Assembly (NCBI RefSeq): GCF_014854695.1
Contig: NZ_CP027557.1
Span: 5,062,891-5,126,890, forward strand
Length of the DNA stretch: 64,000 bases
Direction: 5' to 3'
Source of the DNA: Rhodococcus rhodochrous
GTDB lineage: Bacteria > Actinomycetota > Actinomycetes > Mycobacteriales > Mycobacteriaceae
Part shown: positions 1 through 7,937 of the stretch, piece by piece
Layout: every line of letters starts with the position of its first letter
Position numbering within the stretch: position 1 is the first letter of the stretch
The notes under the pieces: model-generated
The model's database searches: none
What the model was told of the DNA's origin: nothing
Seen by the model: only the letters and a program-made list of their open reading frames with translations
Made by a program: the position numbers and the translations under genes

Positions 1-38
1 CGACGCGCTGCGGCCGAGACGGCTCGAGCGGAGACGGT

Positions 39-455
39 TCAGGGGCGCCAACCGTAGGGACGCGTGATTATCTCCATGAAGTGACCGGCGGGGTCGAGGA
101 AGTAGGTTCCTCGACCCCCGTCGTTCCTGTTGATGCCGTGCGCCGACTGCCGGGGGTCGGCCCAGTGTTCGATCTTCTGCTCGAGGATCCGGGCATAGAT
201 CTCGTCGAATTCGTCCTCCGACACCAGGAATGCGTAGTGCTGCGGCGGATACTCCACGTCCGGTGGCGGTTCGGCGAAATCGAGGGTGACGCCGTTGGCG
301 AGTTCGACGGCGAGGAAGTGCCCGGCGGGCACCGGGTCGGGCAGCCCGAACAGGGTGGTGAGGAAGTAGGCCGAATGCTGCTTGTCGTCGGCCGCGACGA
401 TGGTGTGGTTGAACGCAATACTCAAGGAGAACTCCTTGTGGTCCCGCGCCTCCAT
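39..455 (-). CDS. VOC family (glyoxalase/dioxygenase fold) protein
   Basis: 138 aa, the length of a single VOC (vicinal oxygen chelate) protein with two beta-alpha-beta-beta-beta modules. The N-terminal half carries an [10 protein letters not shown] stretch, and the C-terminal half has a [16 protein letters not shown] motif, the typical second-module signature in which the Glu near the C-terminus is a likely metal ligand. Substrate and reaction cannot be read from sequence: members include glyoxalases, bleomycin-binding proteins and extradiol dioxygenases. A start about 10 codons inside (near LSIAFNH) is possible. It is divergent from the reductase gene that starts at 587. Family assignment is good; function is open. 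Confidence 0.8.
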   Translation of the reverse strand: MEARDHKEFSLSIAFNHTIVAADDKQHSAYFLTTLFGLPDPVPAGHFLAVELANGVTLDFAEPPPDVEYPPQHYAFLVSEDEFDEIYARILEQKIEHWADPRQSAHGINRNDGGRGTYFLDPAGHFMEIITRPYGWRP

Positions 456-586
456 GCCTGACGCAGTCCGTCATCGACACGCGACGCTGCGTCCAGAGAT
501 ACCTTCCGTGGCGGAGGGATGCAAGCGATGAGTTCTCCGCGCTTCCCGGGTCTGTATTCGGCGACAACCTTCGAAAGGGGACGACG
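456..586. promoter_or_regulatory. Divergent intergenic region
   Basis: 131 bp between the divergent VOC and DHFR-like genes, so it should hold both promoters. The only element I can point to is the ribosome binding site for the rightward gene, GAAAGGGGACG just before the ATG at 587. A loose inverted repeat, GACGCAG/CTGCGTC, lies at about 461-493. No clear -10/-35 pair was identified. Confidence 0.4.
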
Positions 587-1201
587 ATGAAGCTCACGGT
601 GACAACCTTCGTATCGGCCGACGGTGTGGCCCAGGGACCGGGCGGCCCCGATGAGGACCGGAGCGACGGCTTCGAACGCGGCGGTTGGGTGGTGCCGCTG
701 TTCGACGAGGGCACCGGCACGTTCATCGACGAGGTGTTCTCGAAGGTCGATGCGTTCCTGCTGGGCCGGAAGACCTACGACGTCTTCGCTGCGTCGTGGC
801 CGAACTCGACCGATCCCGACGATCCGGTCGCCCGTGCACTCAACACCCTCCCGAAGTACGTCGCCTCCACGACGCTCACCGACCCCGAGTGGCAGAACAC
901 GACCGTCCTCGACGGCGACGTGCCCACTGCGGTCGCGGAACTGAAGAAGCAGCCGGGACGCGAACTGCAGGTGCACGGCAGCATCCGTCTGGTCCACACC
1001 CTCTTCGAACACGACCTCGTGGACGAGTACCGCCTCATCACGTTCCCGGTCGTCCTCGGTCAGGGGCGGCGACTGTTCCCCACCGGGGGTCGCGACACGA
1101 AGTTCGATCTCGTCGAATCGCGCACCACCTCCTCCGGTATCGCCATCACCGCGTACCGGCCTGCCGGACGACCCGAGTACGGACTCGCCGAAGTCGAGTG
1201 A
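587..1201 (+). CDS. Dihydrofolate reductase family protein (RibD C-terminal-like)
   Basis: 204 aa. The family (DHFR fold, YyaP/YwjB and RibD C-terminal type) binds NADPH and reduces pterin- or pyrimidine-like substrates; most stand-alone members have no known substrate. Visible marks are the N-terminal [12 protein letters not shown] segment, [15 protein letters not shown] at about residues 61-75 (the conserved G-R-x-T-Y-x-x-x-x-x-x-W), and ELQVHGS followed by [19 protein letters not shown], which is the NADPH-binding and C-terminal core. The ATG has a good GAAAGGGGA ribosome site. It is probably a monocistron, since the next gene has its own 160-bp upstream region. It should not be read as the folate-pathway DHFR. 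Confidence 0.85.
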   Translation: MKLTVTTFVSADGVAQGPGGPDEDRSDGFERGGWVVPLFDEGTGTFIDEVFSKVDAFLLGRKTYDVFAASWPNSTDPDDPVARALNTLPKYVASTTLTDPEWQNTTVLDGDVPTAVAELKKQPGRELQVHGSIRLVHTLFEHDLVDEYRLITFPVVLGQGRRLFPTGGRDTKFDLVESRTTSSGIAITAYRPAGRPEYGLAEVE

Positions 1202-1361
1202 CCCGAAGTACGAACCGATCTGTACCGAGGGGCTGCTCGAACTCGCCTGCCGCATCATCTGTTCGAGACGACTACGGACCTCGTTCCGAACGGTCGACCG
1301 AAACCCGCTCTTGGGGGTCGGCCAAGATAGCATCGGGGCGGGAACTAGGTCAGGACTGGAG

Positions 1362-1922
1362 ATGCCTCGCAACAGACGTCCGCAGGATCGGGAAGAGAAA
1401 CGCGCAGAGATCGTGGCAGCCGCCCGGCGGTTGTTCGTCGAGGAAGGATACGACGCGGCATCGATGACGCGGATCGCCCGTGACGCCGGAGTCGTGTCGA
1501 ACACGCTGTACTGGTACTTCCAGGACAAGGACTCGATATTGATCGCGGTCCTGGATGCGGTTCTGGCCGACTCGATGGCCTCCTACAGCAAGATGCTGGG
1601 CTCGGGGCTGGCCGATCGACTCTTGTGGTTGGTCGAAGAATTGGAACAGCTGGGGCGGTTGGTGAGTACGGTGCACACACGCGCCGAGAAGTCCGCGTCC
1701 GTTCAGCAATGGCACGAACAGTTCCACACGCTGGCCGAAGGGTTGTTCCGGGCAGAGCTGATCGAGCTCGGTGTGCCCGCAGACGAAGTCGATCCGCTGG
1801 TAGCGATCGGCGTTTTCGTGGTCGAGGGCTTGCTGATGCACCCGACGGATCAGGCTCAGCGGCGCGCGGTGATCGAGACGTTGCTCAACGGCGCTCGCAG
1901 TCGTGCCGCAGCCACCGGCTGA
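1362..1922 (+). CDS. TetR family transcriptional regulator
   Basis: 186 aa, typical TetR length. Residues about 9-55 form the HTH domain: REEKRAEIVAAARRLFVEEGYD, then ASMTRIARDAGVVSNTLYWYF with the recognition helix ending in the family's usual LYWYFxxK(D/E). The C-terminal ligand domain is unassigned. I chose ATG 1362, preceded by CTGGAG, rather than the in-frame TTG 51 bases upstream, because the HTH then starts at the usual distance from the N-terminus. It converges on the hydrolase gene, whose stop is 34 bases away, and its target is unclear; no palindromic operator was recognised in 1202-1361. Confidence 0.85.
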   Translation: MPRNRRPQDREEKRAEIVAAARRLFVEEGYDAASMTRIARDAGVVSNTLYWYFQDKDSILIAVLDAVLADSMASYSKMLGSGLADRLLWLVEELEQLGRLVSTVHTRAEKSASVQQWHEQFHTLAEGLFRAELIELGVPADEVDPLVAIGVFVVEGLLMHPTDQAQRRAVIETLLNGARSRAAATG

Positions 1923-1955
1923 GCCCCCGGCCTTCGTCCGCGAACTCGGAGCGAC

Positions 1956-3068
1956 CTACTGTGCGGTGTGGCCGAATTGCCTTTCCAGGAAAGAGATTTG
2001 GTCACACACAGCACGTTCGAAGTGTTCACCGACGTAGATGTCGAAGTGGTCGCACACGTAGCTCTGAACCTGCACGTGCGCCAGGCCCTGTGCGTGACGC
2101 TTCGTGGTCTTCGCGGGCGCGGCCGCGTCGTTGTCGCAGACACACAGCAACGTCGGAGTGCTGAAACGAGCCAGCGCGCGACCGGGTCGATCGAGCGGAA
2201 GACGCAGTGCCAACCGGGCAGCGAGGGCGTTGGCAGCCTCGAATTCGCCGTTCGGACCGCGCAGTACACCCCAGATGCTGTCGCGGCCGGCTCCGGTCTC
2301 GGGTTCTTCCTTACCGTCGATCTCCGTCAGCTCGATGTTCTTCGACAGCTGAGCCCGCACCGACGGAAGCCGTGTCAACACCGTGCTGGTGCGCCGCGAG
2401 AGCCGGGTCCCCGCAGGCAGGAGTGCGGAAGCGCCGGCGAGGGCGTCGGGCGAGGCCACGAACGCGGGCATCCAGGACGTCCCCGCCATCGGCAACAAAA
2501 TCGGCTTCGCACCGAACCACGACCCGACCGTGTCGAGGATGCCCGCCACTGTCAGTGCCACCACGCTCAGCGGGCCGGTCCGTATCCGCGCGCGCAACGA
2601 CGCCGGACCGTCGGTGAAGGGACACTGCGCCACGATCGCCGCGATACGGGTGTCCTCGGAGGCGACCTGAAGGACATGCCCTCCACCGAATGAGCTGCCC
2701 CACAAAGCAATCCGGTTGACATCGACCTCCGGGAGTGTGCGCACGAAGGCCAGGGCGGCGCGCCAATCGGCGCGTTGCCGGCCGATGTCGAGGATCTGGC
2801 GCGGCGCCCCGCCGCTGGCCCCGAGATGACGGTAGTCGAACACCAGCACCGACCACCCCGCGGCGGCGAACCGTTCCGCGTAGGCATCCAAGCGCATCTC
2901 CCGCACCGCCCCGAGCCCGTGCCCCATGATCACCATCGGGCGCGGACCGTTCAGATCGGGTGCGGTGTACAGCCATGCCGCGCACTCGTCCCGGCCGGAG
3001 ACGAACGAGACCTCGCGCCGCTGCACCGCTACGGCCTCGTGCCGCTCGGCAGACCCACCGATTTCCAT
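1956..3068 (-). CDS. Alpha/beta hydrolase
   Basis: 370 aa. The alpha/beta-hydrolase fold is shown by the oxyanion segment VIMGHGLGAVREM, the strand/loop VLVFDYRHLGASGG, the nucleophile elbow LWGSSFGGGH (catalytic Ser in G-S-S-F-G-G) near residue 130, and a C-terminal DHFDIYVGEHF with the catalytic His. The acid is probably the Asp in LLCVCDND. Proteins of this layout are usually esterases or acyl-peptide hydrolase-like enzymes; the substrate is unknown. Start 3068 was chosen over the codon at 3113 because GGGGAGGG lies just upstream and because 3113 falls inside a palindrome. Two CTTG/CAAG palindromes lie directly upstream, and the TetR gene at 3189-3785 precedes it on the same strand. Confidence 0.83.
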   Translation of the reverse strand: MEIGGSAERHEAVAVQRREVSFVSGRDECAAWLYTAPDLNGPRPMVIMGHGLGAVREMRLDAYAERFAAAGWSVLVFDYRHLGASGGAPRQILDIGRQRADWRAALAFVRTLPEVDVNRIALWGSSFGGGHVLQVASEDTRIAAIVAQCPFTDGPASLRARIRTGPLSVVALTVAGILDTVGSWFGAKPILLPMAGTSWMPAFVASPDALAGASALLPAGTRLSRRTSTVLTRLPSVRAQLSKNIELTEIDGKEEPETGAGRDSIWGVLRGPNGEFEAANALAARLALRLPLDRPGRALARFSTPTLLCVCDNDAAAPAKTTKRHAQGLAHVQVQSYVCDHFDIYVGEHFERAVCDQISFLERQFGHTAQ

Positions 3069-3099
3069 GACGTGCGCCCTCCCCGCTTCTCCACCACAT

Positions 3100-3163
3100 T
3101 TCTTGGACGCCATTCAAGAAGGCGTCACGATGACGATAAAGGCGTCTTGGATGCCGGTCAAGA
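3100..3163. promoter_or_regulatory. Pair of CTTG-N9-CAAG operators
   Basis: Two palindromes with the same layout: TTCTTG-N9-CAAGAA at 3100-3120 and TCTTG-N9-CAAGA at 3145-3163, centres 44 bp apart (about four helical turns). Their 9-base spacers are alike (GACGCCATT and GATGCCGGT). They sit just upstream of the hydrolase start, where an activator or repressor of that gene would bind. Which regulator binds them is inference: the adjacent TetR is the first candidate. Confidence 0.6.
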
Positions 3164-3188
3164 AGACGACAGGGGTACGAGTCCGCAG

Positions 3189-3785
3189 TCAGGCGCCCTG
3201 GCGTTGCGTGGCCTCGTACCCCGTGGTCAGCCAGTACACCGCGCGATCGATCGTCGGCATGATCTCGGCGAGTTCGATCTGCCCTTCGAGGCAGCGGCCG
3301 ACGAGTCCGAAAACGACGCTCGACAGGATCGACATCGACTCCTCGACGAAGACCGGGTCGACATCCTCCAGAACGGCCATTCCGACGGGAATCACTTCGT
3401 CGAAGCCTCGCATGTGCAGACCTTCCCAACCGGGTGCCGTTCTCACCCTGAAGTAGGCGAGGAGCATCGCGGGGTTCTTCTCCCACGGTTCGAAGATGGC
3501 TCGGATGACGCGCATCATCGCCGGATGCAAGCGCTCACCCGGCGCGCGCGGCTGCTCGACGAGACCGGCGTGGTTCTCCTTCATCCAGTGCTCGATGGCG
3601 GCGAGGATCAGTTCCTCGCGTGTCGCGAACCGTTTGTAGACGGTGGACAGCGACATGCGCGTCCGGCGCGCGACCTCGCGCAGCTGGACGGCGTCGTAGC
3701 CACCTTCCTCCAGGAGTTCGATCACGGTCTCGAGCAGGCGTGATCGCGCCTCGTCCGGCCCATTCGGGATAGCGATAACACCCAT
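3189..3785 (-). CDS. TetR family regulator, divergent from P450 operon
   Basis: 198 aa. The N-terminal HTH is DEARSRLLETVIELLEEGGYDAVQLREVARRTRMSLSTVYKRF..., read across residues 11-57, with the recognition helix in SLSTVYKRFATREEL. The C-terminal domain includes VRTAPGWEGLHMRG and a hydrophobic helix VFGLVGRCLEGQ, similar in layout to actinobacterial regulators of lipid or steroid genes, though I do not assign it to KstR or KstR2. It is transcribed away from the ferredoxin/P450/SDR operon, with two GTAAC-N3-GTTAC type palindromes in the shared promoter region. Autoregulation and control of the P450 operon are the natural inference. Confidence 0.85.
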   Translation of the reverse strand: MGVIAIPNGPDEARSRLLETVIELLEEGGYDAVQLREVARRTRMSLSTVYKRFATREELILAAIEHWMKENHAGLVEQPRAPGERLHPAMMRVIRAIFEPWEKNPAMLLAYFRVRTAPGWEGLHMRGFDEVIPVGMAVLEDVDPVFVEESMSILSSVVFGLVGRCLEGQIELAEIMPTIDRAVYWLTTGYEATQRQGA

Positions 3786-3810
3786 CGTGAAAACATCCTT
3801 GCCGTCAGAC

Positions 3811-3848
3811 GGTAACCACGTTATCGTGACCTAGGTAACACGGTTACA
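3811..3848. promoter_or_regulatory. Two TAAC-N3-GTTA operators
   Basis: GGTAAC-CAC-GTTATC at 3811-3825 and GGTAAC-ACG-GTTACACC at 3834-3850 are two palindromes of the same type, centres 23 bp apart, in the region shared by the tetR gene and the ferredoxin/P450 operon. The spacing suits two TetR dimers on one side of the helix. Seen in sequence; the binding protein is inferred. Confidence 0.7.
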
Positions 3849-3922
3849 CCCTACCCCGGTGGCGGTCACCCAGCCCGGCCACACCGTCCCCGTTCGAACC
3901 CACATCCCCTCCTGGAGCGCCG

Positions 3923-4153
3923 ATGACGGGATCACCGAAGCGTCTGCACATCGATCGAGACCTGTGCGAAGCACACGCGTTGTGCATCGAGATCGCACCC
4001 GAGATCTTCGATCTCCCCGACGACGACATCGCGACCTGCGACGAGAACCCTCCGGAAAGCCTCTGGCCCAAGGCCCATTCCGCCGCCAGCGCCTGCCCTC
4101 GGCAGGCCATCGGCATCGTCGAGAACCTCCCCTCCTCCCCGAAAGGTCAGTGA
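3923..4153 (+). CDS. 3Fe-4S type ferredoxin (P450 partner)
   Basis: 76 aa, a single-cluster ferredoxin. The cluster ligands are in CEAHALC (about residues 14-20) and the C-terminal CPRQAI, so the usual four-Cys set is altered: His occupies the place of the second Cys. This C-x2-H-x2-C...CP pattern is known from actinobacterial ferredoxins that sit next to P450 genes and donate electrons to them. It lies 4 bases upstream of the P450 start, so the two are surely cotranscribed. An NAD(P)H-ferredoxin reductase is not in the neighbourhood and must be supplied from elsewhere. Confidence 0.9.
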   Translation: MTGSPKRLHIDRDLCEAHALCIEIAPEIFDLPDDDIATCDENPPESLWPKAHSAASACPRQAIGIVENLPSSPKGQ

Positions 4154-4157
4154 TCCG

Positions 4158-5441
4158 ATGACCGACCTTGCATCCTCCGACTACTTCACCGACGGAGAGA
4201 TCGCCCAGAGTCCGTTCGAGTACTTCGACCACGTGCGCAGTCACAATCCGGTGTATCGGGAACCTCACCACGGAGTCGTGGTGGTCACCGGCTATCAGGA
4301 GGTGGTCGAGGGGTTCAAGAACAGCGAGGCACTGTCGGCGGTCAACTCGATCGGAGGTCCGTTCCCGCCGTTGCCCTTCGAACCCGAAGGCGACGACATC
4401 ACCGAACAGATCGAAGCCCACCGTCACCAGTTCCCGATCTTCGAGCACATGGTGACGATGGACCCACCCGACCACACGCGCGCCCGGTCACTGCTCGGAC
4501 GACTCCTCACCCCGAAACGACTGAAGGAGAACGAGGAGTACCTCTGGGGACTGGCCGACGACGTCATCGACGAATTCATCGGCGAGGGCCGATGCGAGTT
4601 CCTCGGCGACTATGCAAAGCCCTTCGCCACCATGGCGATCACCGACCTGCTCGGCGTTCCGGAGGAGGACCGCGAGGAGTTCCGGTGGGTACTCGGCGCC
4701 GGTGAACGGCCCGGCACGCGGGTCGGCGCGCTCGACCACGAGCCCGTCGGGATCAACCCCCTCGAATTCCTCGACGGACGCTTCGAGAAGTATCTCGCCG
4801 ACCGTCGTCGCGAACCCCGCAACGACATCCTCAGCGGTCTGGCTGCCGCGACCTATCCGGACGGTTCGATACCCGAACTCCTCGAGGTCGTCCGACCTGC
4901 GACATTCCTCTTCGCCGCCGGCCAGGAAACGGTGACGAAACTCCTCAGTTCGTCGCTGCGGGTGCTCTGCGAACGCCCCGAGTACCAGAAGATCCTGCGC
5001 GAGGACCGCAGTCTCATCAAACCGTTCATGGAGGAATCGCTACGCTTCGACAGTCCCACGAAGGTGGACTTCCGACTCGCCCGCAAGACCACGACCATCG
5101 GCGACGTCGAGGTACCGGCCGGGTCGGTCGTGATGCTGAGTCTCGCCGCCGCGAACCGTGATCCGCGTAAGTTCGAGGAGCCGAACGAGTTCCGGCTCGA
5201 TCGGAAGAACTCGCACGATCACATCGCATTCGGCCGCGGCCTGCACACCTGTGCCGGCGCCCCGCTCGCGCGCATCGAAGGGCACGTCACCCTCAACCGT
5301 CTGCTCGATCGGATGGAAGACATCCGCCTCAGCGAGCAGGCACACGGACCGGCCGGCGACCACTCGTTCGCCTACGAACCCACGTTCCTGTTGCGCGGAC
5401 TCGTCGAGCTGCACATCGAGTTCACCCGCAGCACGCAGTAA
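4158..5441 (+). CDS. Cytochrome P450
   Basis: 427 aa, usual for a soluble bacterial class I P450. Marks: helix-C region MDPPDHTRARSLL; I-helix FAAGQETVTKLL near residue 254, in which the usual D/E-T-S/T is E-T-V, so the oxygen-activation Thr is present; K-helix EESLR (about 290-294); and the heme loop FGRGLHTCAGAPLAR, with the thiolate Cys at about residue 365. It hydroxylates or otherwise oxidises an unknown, probably hydrophobic, substrate with electrons from the ferredoxin encoded just upstream. The following mycofactocin-type SDR suggests that the alcohol made here is oxidised further. CYP family not assigned; mycobacterial P450s of similar operons are the closest type I can think of. Confidence 0.93.
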   Translation: MTDLASSDYFTDGEIAQSPFEYFDHVRSHNPVYREPHHGVVVVTGYQEVVEGFKNSEALSAVNSIGGPFPPLPFEPEGDDITEQIEAHRHQFPIFEHMVTMDPPDHTRARSLLGRLLTPKRLKENEEYLWGLADDVIDEFIGEGRCEFLGDYAKPFATMAITDLLGVPEEDREEFRWVLGAGERPGTRVGALDHEPVGINPLEFLDGRFEKYLADRRREPRNDILSGLAAATYPDGSIPELLEVVRPATFLFAAGQETVTKLLSSSLRVLCERPEYQKILREDRSLIKPFMEESLRFDSPTKVDFRLARKTTTIGDVEVPAGSVVMLSLAAANRDPRKFEEPNEFRLDRKNSHDHIAFGRGLHTCAGAPLARIEGHVTLNRLLDRMEDIRLSEQAHGPAGDHSFAYEPTFLLRGLVELHIEFTRSTQ

Positions 5442-5502
5442 CCCGGCAATCCCATGGCTCTGCATCGCCCGACTGGACGGTGCACGAAGTGAGAGGTGTT
5501 CA

Positions 5503-6342
5503 ATGGCAGGAAGAGTCGAAGGCAAGGTCGCGTTCATCACCGGAGCCGCACGCGGACAGGGACGCAGTCACGCCATCCGGCTGGCGCAGGAGGGTGCCGA
5601 CATCATCGCACTCGACATCTGCGGCCCGATCCGGGAGAACGCGCAGATCGAACCGTCCACCCCGGAGGACATGGCCGAAACGGTCGAAGCCGTCAAGAGT
5701 CTCAACCGACGGATCGTCACGGCCGAGGCCGACGTCCGCGACTTCGACGCGGTGAAGGCCGCCGTCGACAACGGCGTCGAACAACTGGGCCGTCTCGACA
5801 TCATCGTCGCCAACGCCGGAATCGGCACCGGTGGAGCGATGCTGCACGAGACCGACGAGTTCGATTGGCAGGAGATGCTCGACATCAACCTGTCGGGTGT
5901 GTGGAAGTCGATCAAAGCCGGAGTGCCGCACATGATTGCGGGCGGAAACGGTGGATCGATCGTCCTCACGAGTTCGGTCGGGGGACTGAAGGCCTACCCC
6001 ACCATGGGTCCGTACATCTCCGCGAAGCACGGTGTGGTCGGCATGATGCGTACCTTCGCCGTCGAACTGGGGCAGCACTCCATCCGGGTCAACACCGTGC
6101 ACCCCACCAACGTGAACACACCGATGTTCATGAACGAGGGTGCCATGAAGATGTTCCGTCCCGACCTCGAGAACCCGGGTCCGGAGGACATGAAGGCGGC
6201 CACGCAATTCATGCACGTCCTGCCCGTGGGGTGGGTGGAGCCGGAAGACATCAGTAATGCCGTTCTGTTCCTGGCGTCCGACGAGTCCCGTTACGTCACC
6301 GGACTCACGCTCACGGTTGACGCCGGTAGTACGCTCAAGTGA
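5503..6342 (+). CDS. Mycofactocin-coupled SDR family oxidoreductase
   Basis: 279 aa. The Rossmann glycine motif is TGAARGQGRSHA at about residues 12-23, the form seen in SDRs of the mycofactocin-dependent group (carveol-dehydrogenase-like), which hold a non-exchangeable NAD recycled through the redox peptide mycofactocin. NAG (ANAGIGTGG) and the catalytic Ser (LTSSVG) and Tyr171/Lys175 (YISAK) are present, as is the insertion after the second beta strand (CGPIRENAQIEPS) typical of this group. ATG 5503 has GAGAGG before it; upstream codons in the same frame belong to the P450 region. It should oxidise an alcohol, plausibly the P450 product. Mycofactocin biosynthesis genes are not in this window. 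Confidence 0.88.
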   Translation: MAGRVEGKVAFITGAARGQGRSHAIRLAQEGADIIALDICGPIRENAQIEPSTPEDMAETVEAVKSLNRRIVTAEADVRDFDAVKAAVDNGVEQLGRLDIIVANAGIGTGGAMLHETDEFDWQEMLDINLSGVWKSIKAGVPHMIAGGNGGSIVLTSSVGGLKAYPTMGPYISAKHGVVGMMRTFAVELGQHSIRVNTVHPTNVNTPMFMNEGAMKMFRPDLENPGPEDMKAATQFMHVLPVGWVEPEDISNAVLFLASDESRYVTGLTLTVDAGSTLK

Positions 6343-6349
6343 TCGGGCA

Positions 6350-6390
6350 AGTGGCCGAGCGGGTTCTGTCGGGGAATCCGCTCTGCCACT
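6350..6390. terminator. Hairpin between convergent SDR and XRE genes
   Basis: Inverted repeat of 16 bases per arm with two mismatches (6350-6365 and 6375-6390, loop 9) fills the 51-bp gap between the convergent ends at 6342 and 6394. There is no long T run. A bidirectional transcription stop is the likely role. Confidence 0.6.
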
Positions 6391-6393
6391 CCG

Positions 6394-6591
6394 TTATTCC
6401 TCGTCGGGTACGAAGATGTCCTCGATGCGACGCCCGAACAGACGCGCGATGCGGAACGCCAGTGGAAGCGACGGGTCGAATCGTCCCTTCTCGATCGAGA
6501 TGATCGTCTGGCGCGAGACCCCGAGTTCGTCGGCGAGCCGCTGCTGCGACCATCCGTTCTCCGCGCGCAGGGCCGCGAGCGAGTTGCGCAC
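6394..6591 (-). CDS. Short XRE/HTH_3 transcriptional regulator
   Basis: 65 aa, consisting almost only of a Cro/C1-type HTH: LAALRAENGWSQQRLADELG then VSRQTIISIEKGRFDPSLPLAFRIARLF, ending IEDIFVPDEE. This small class (YgzD/YozG-like) often pairs with an integral membrane protein encoded beside it. The GTG start at 6591 follows the stop of the membrane-protein gene by 2 bases, so translation is coupled. It probably represses its own operon through the GTAAAG palindromes at 7087-7110 (inference). Confidence 0.85.
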   Translation of the reverse strand: MRNSLAALRAENGWSQQRLADELGVSRQTIISIEKGRFDPSLPLAFRIARLFGRRIEDIFVPDEE

Positions 6592-6593
6592 CC

Positions 6594-7070
6594 TCAGCCC
6601 TTCCGACGCTGCACGGCGTAGCGCACACCGAACGACGCGAAGGCCACGAGAATGACCGCCATCAGCGCGTGCAGACCCTCGACCTCGATCGGAGCGAACG
6701 CCAGAGCAGTACATCCCAGCCCCGTGACGAGAAGGATGTCGGTGAAAGCGCCCGAGGCGGCTTTCTCGTACCAGGACGCCTCGACCGAATCCTCGGGCCG
6801 GTCCGCGGCACCTTCGAGGGTCGACCGATCCACGAGAAGCACCCACGCCAGCGCCGACAGTGAGGGTGCGGTCGCCAGCGCGACCGCCACACCGGCGGCC
6901 ACGGGATAGTCGGGCACCAACCCCAGGGCGGCCACCACCGCTCCCAGGACGGCTGTGGCCAGGATTCCGAGGGCGATCGCCGGCGGTACCGCGCCGATCC
7001 ACCGCGAACCGACCCGCACCTTGCCCCACTTGCTCCGCCCCACCGCCGATCCGGCACCTCCGCTATCCAT
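6594..7070 (-). CDS. Four-helix membrane protein paired with XRE regulator
   Basis: 158 aa with about four transmembrane segments: AIALGILATAVLGAVVAALG, GVAVALATAPSLSALAWVLL, TDILLVTGLGCTALAF and ALMAVILVAFASFGVRYAV. A charged cytoplasmic loop (DRPEDSVEASWYEKAASG) lies in the middle. No enzymatic motif is seen. ATG 7070 is preferred to GTG 7085 because GAAGGGA lies 7 bases upstream of it. It is the first gene of a two-gene operon with the short XRE regulator. Similar pairs in Firmicutes and Actinobacteria are of unknown role; a sensor or modulator of the regulator is possible. Confidence 0.75.
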   Translation of the reverse strand: MDSGGAGSAVGRSKWGKVRVGSRWIGAVPPAIALGILATAVLGAVVAALGLVPDYPVAAGVAVALATAPSLSALAWVLLVDRSTLEGAADRPEDSVEASWYEKAASGAFTDILLVTGLGCTALAFAPIEVEGLHALMAVILVAFASFGVRYAVQRRKG

Positions 7071-7086
7071 CACCGCTCCCTTCACC

Positions 7087-7110
7087 GTAAAGCACGCTTT
7101 ACATGTAAAG
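7087..7110. promoter_or_regulatory. Overlapping GTAAAG palindromes (operator)
   Basis: Three GTAAAG hexamers in alternating orientation: GTAAAG at 7087-7092, CTTTAC at 7097-7102 and GTAAAG at 7105-7110. They make two interlocked palindromes, GTAAAGC-AC-GCTTTAC (7087-7102) and the perfect CTTTACATGTAAAG (7097-7110). The site lies 17-40 bases upstream of the membrane-protein start, which suits a repressor operator for the XRE protein encoded downstream. Confidence 0.75.
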
Positions 7111-7218
7111 GTAACTTAACAGCGCGTTCGGTGCGGCAGGAACGAGGGGTTCCGTTCGGCCGGCCAGGTGTCATGATGGATCGAGCAGATCGAGACGCCA
7201 CGAGGCGAAGGGACTGCC

Positions 7219-7839
7219 ATGGGCCTCTACAACGATCACGTCGTACCGCGACTGGTGAACATCGCCTGTGCACCGTCGTTCACCGAAGCGAACCGCAAAC
7301 GAGTGTGCGCCGGCCTCAGCGGCCGCGTCGTCGAGATCGGATTCGGATCCGGTCTCAACGTTCCCTACTACCCCACCACCGTCGAGTCGGTCAGCGCCGT
7401 CGAACCCGCGGACCTCGGATGGAAGCTCGCACGTCCGCGCATCGACGGTTCCCCCGTGCACATCGAACGATCCGGCCTGGACGGTCAGTCACTCCCGTTC
7501 GAGGACAACACCTTCGACAGCGCACTGTCGACGTGGACGCTGTGCACCATCCCCGATGCCGACGCGGCTCTGCGCGAGGTACGGCGCGTCCTTGCACCGG
7601 GCGGCACCCTGCACTTCGTCGAACACGGACTCGCCCCGGACGAGAACGTCCGGCGGTGGCAGCACCGGCTCGAACCGATCCAGAAGCGCGTCGCGGGTGG
7701 CTGCCATCTGACACGACGGATCGCCGACCTCATCCGCGGGGCGGGGTTCGAGATCCGCGAACTCGACACCTTCTACGAGGAGAAGACACCGAAGTTCTTC
7801 GGCGCGCTGTCGCTGGGAGTGGCGACACCGGCCGCGTAA
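7219..7839 (+). CDS. Class I SAM-dependent methyltransferase
   Basis: 206 aa. Motif I is VVEIGFGSGLNVPYY (SAM-binding E-x-G-x-G-x-G) at about residues 37-51; the acidic post-I residue is in SAVEPAD; and the motif around LPFEDNTFDSALSTWTLCTIPD is the methyltransf_11 signature. The C-terminal half (LRGAGFEIRELDTFY) completes the fold. Proteins of this UbiE-like subgroup methylate small molecules or lipids; the substrate is not evident. The ATG follows AGGGACTGCC with moderate ribosome-site strength. It appears to be a single gene. Confidence 0.88.
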   Translation: MGLYNDHVVPRLVNIACAPSFTEANRKRVCAGLSGRVVEIGFGSGLNVPYYPTTVESVSAVEPADLGWKLARPRIDGSPVHIERSGLDGQSLPFEDNTFDSALSTWTLCTIPDADAALREVRRVLAPGGTLHFVEHGLAPDENVRRWQHRLEPIQKRVAGGCHLTRRIADLIRGAGFEIRELDTFYEEKTPKFFGALSLGVATPAA

Positions 7840-7937
7840 AGGCGGATAACTGCACAGCAACGTTTGCACACTTCCGGGGACAGATACACGGTGTCGACAT
7901 CGAGCATGTGTCCGCTATGTCCGCGATGATTGCGTGC

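Noticed and set aside
422-1528. 368-aa minus-strand frame opposite the DHFR-like gene
   Set aside because: Shadow of the DHFR-family gene and of the tetR start.
3189-3785. Calling this TetR KstR or KstR2
   Set aside because: The operator motifs (TAAC-N3-GTTA and CTTG-N9-CAAG) do not match the KstR2 pattern as I remember it and only partly resemble KstR, and no cholesterol genes surround it.
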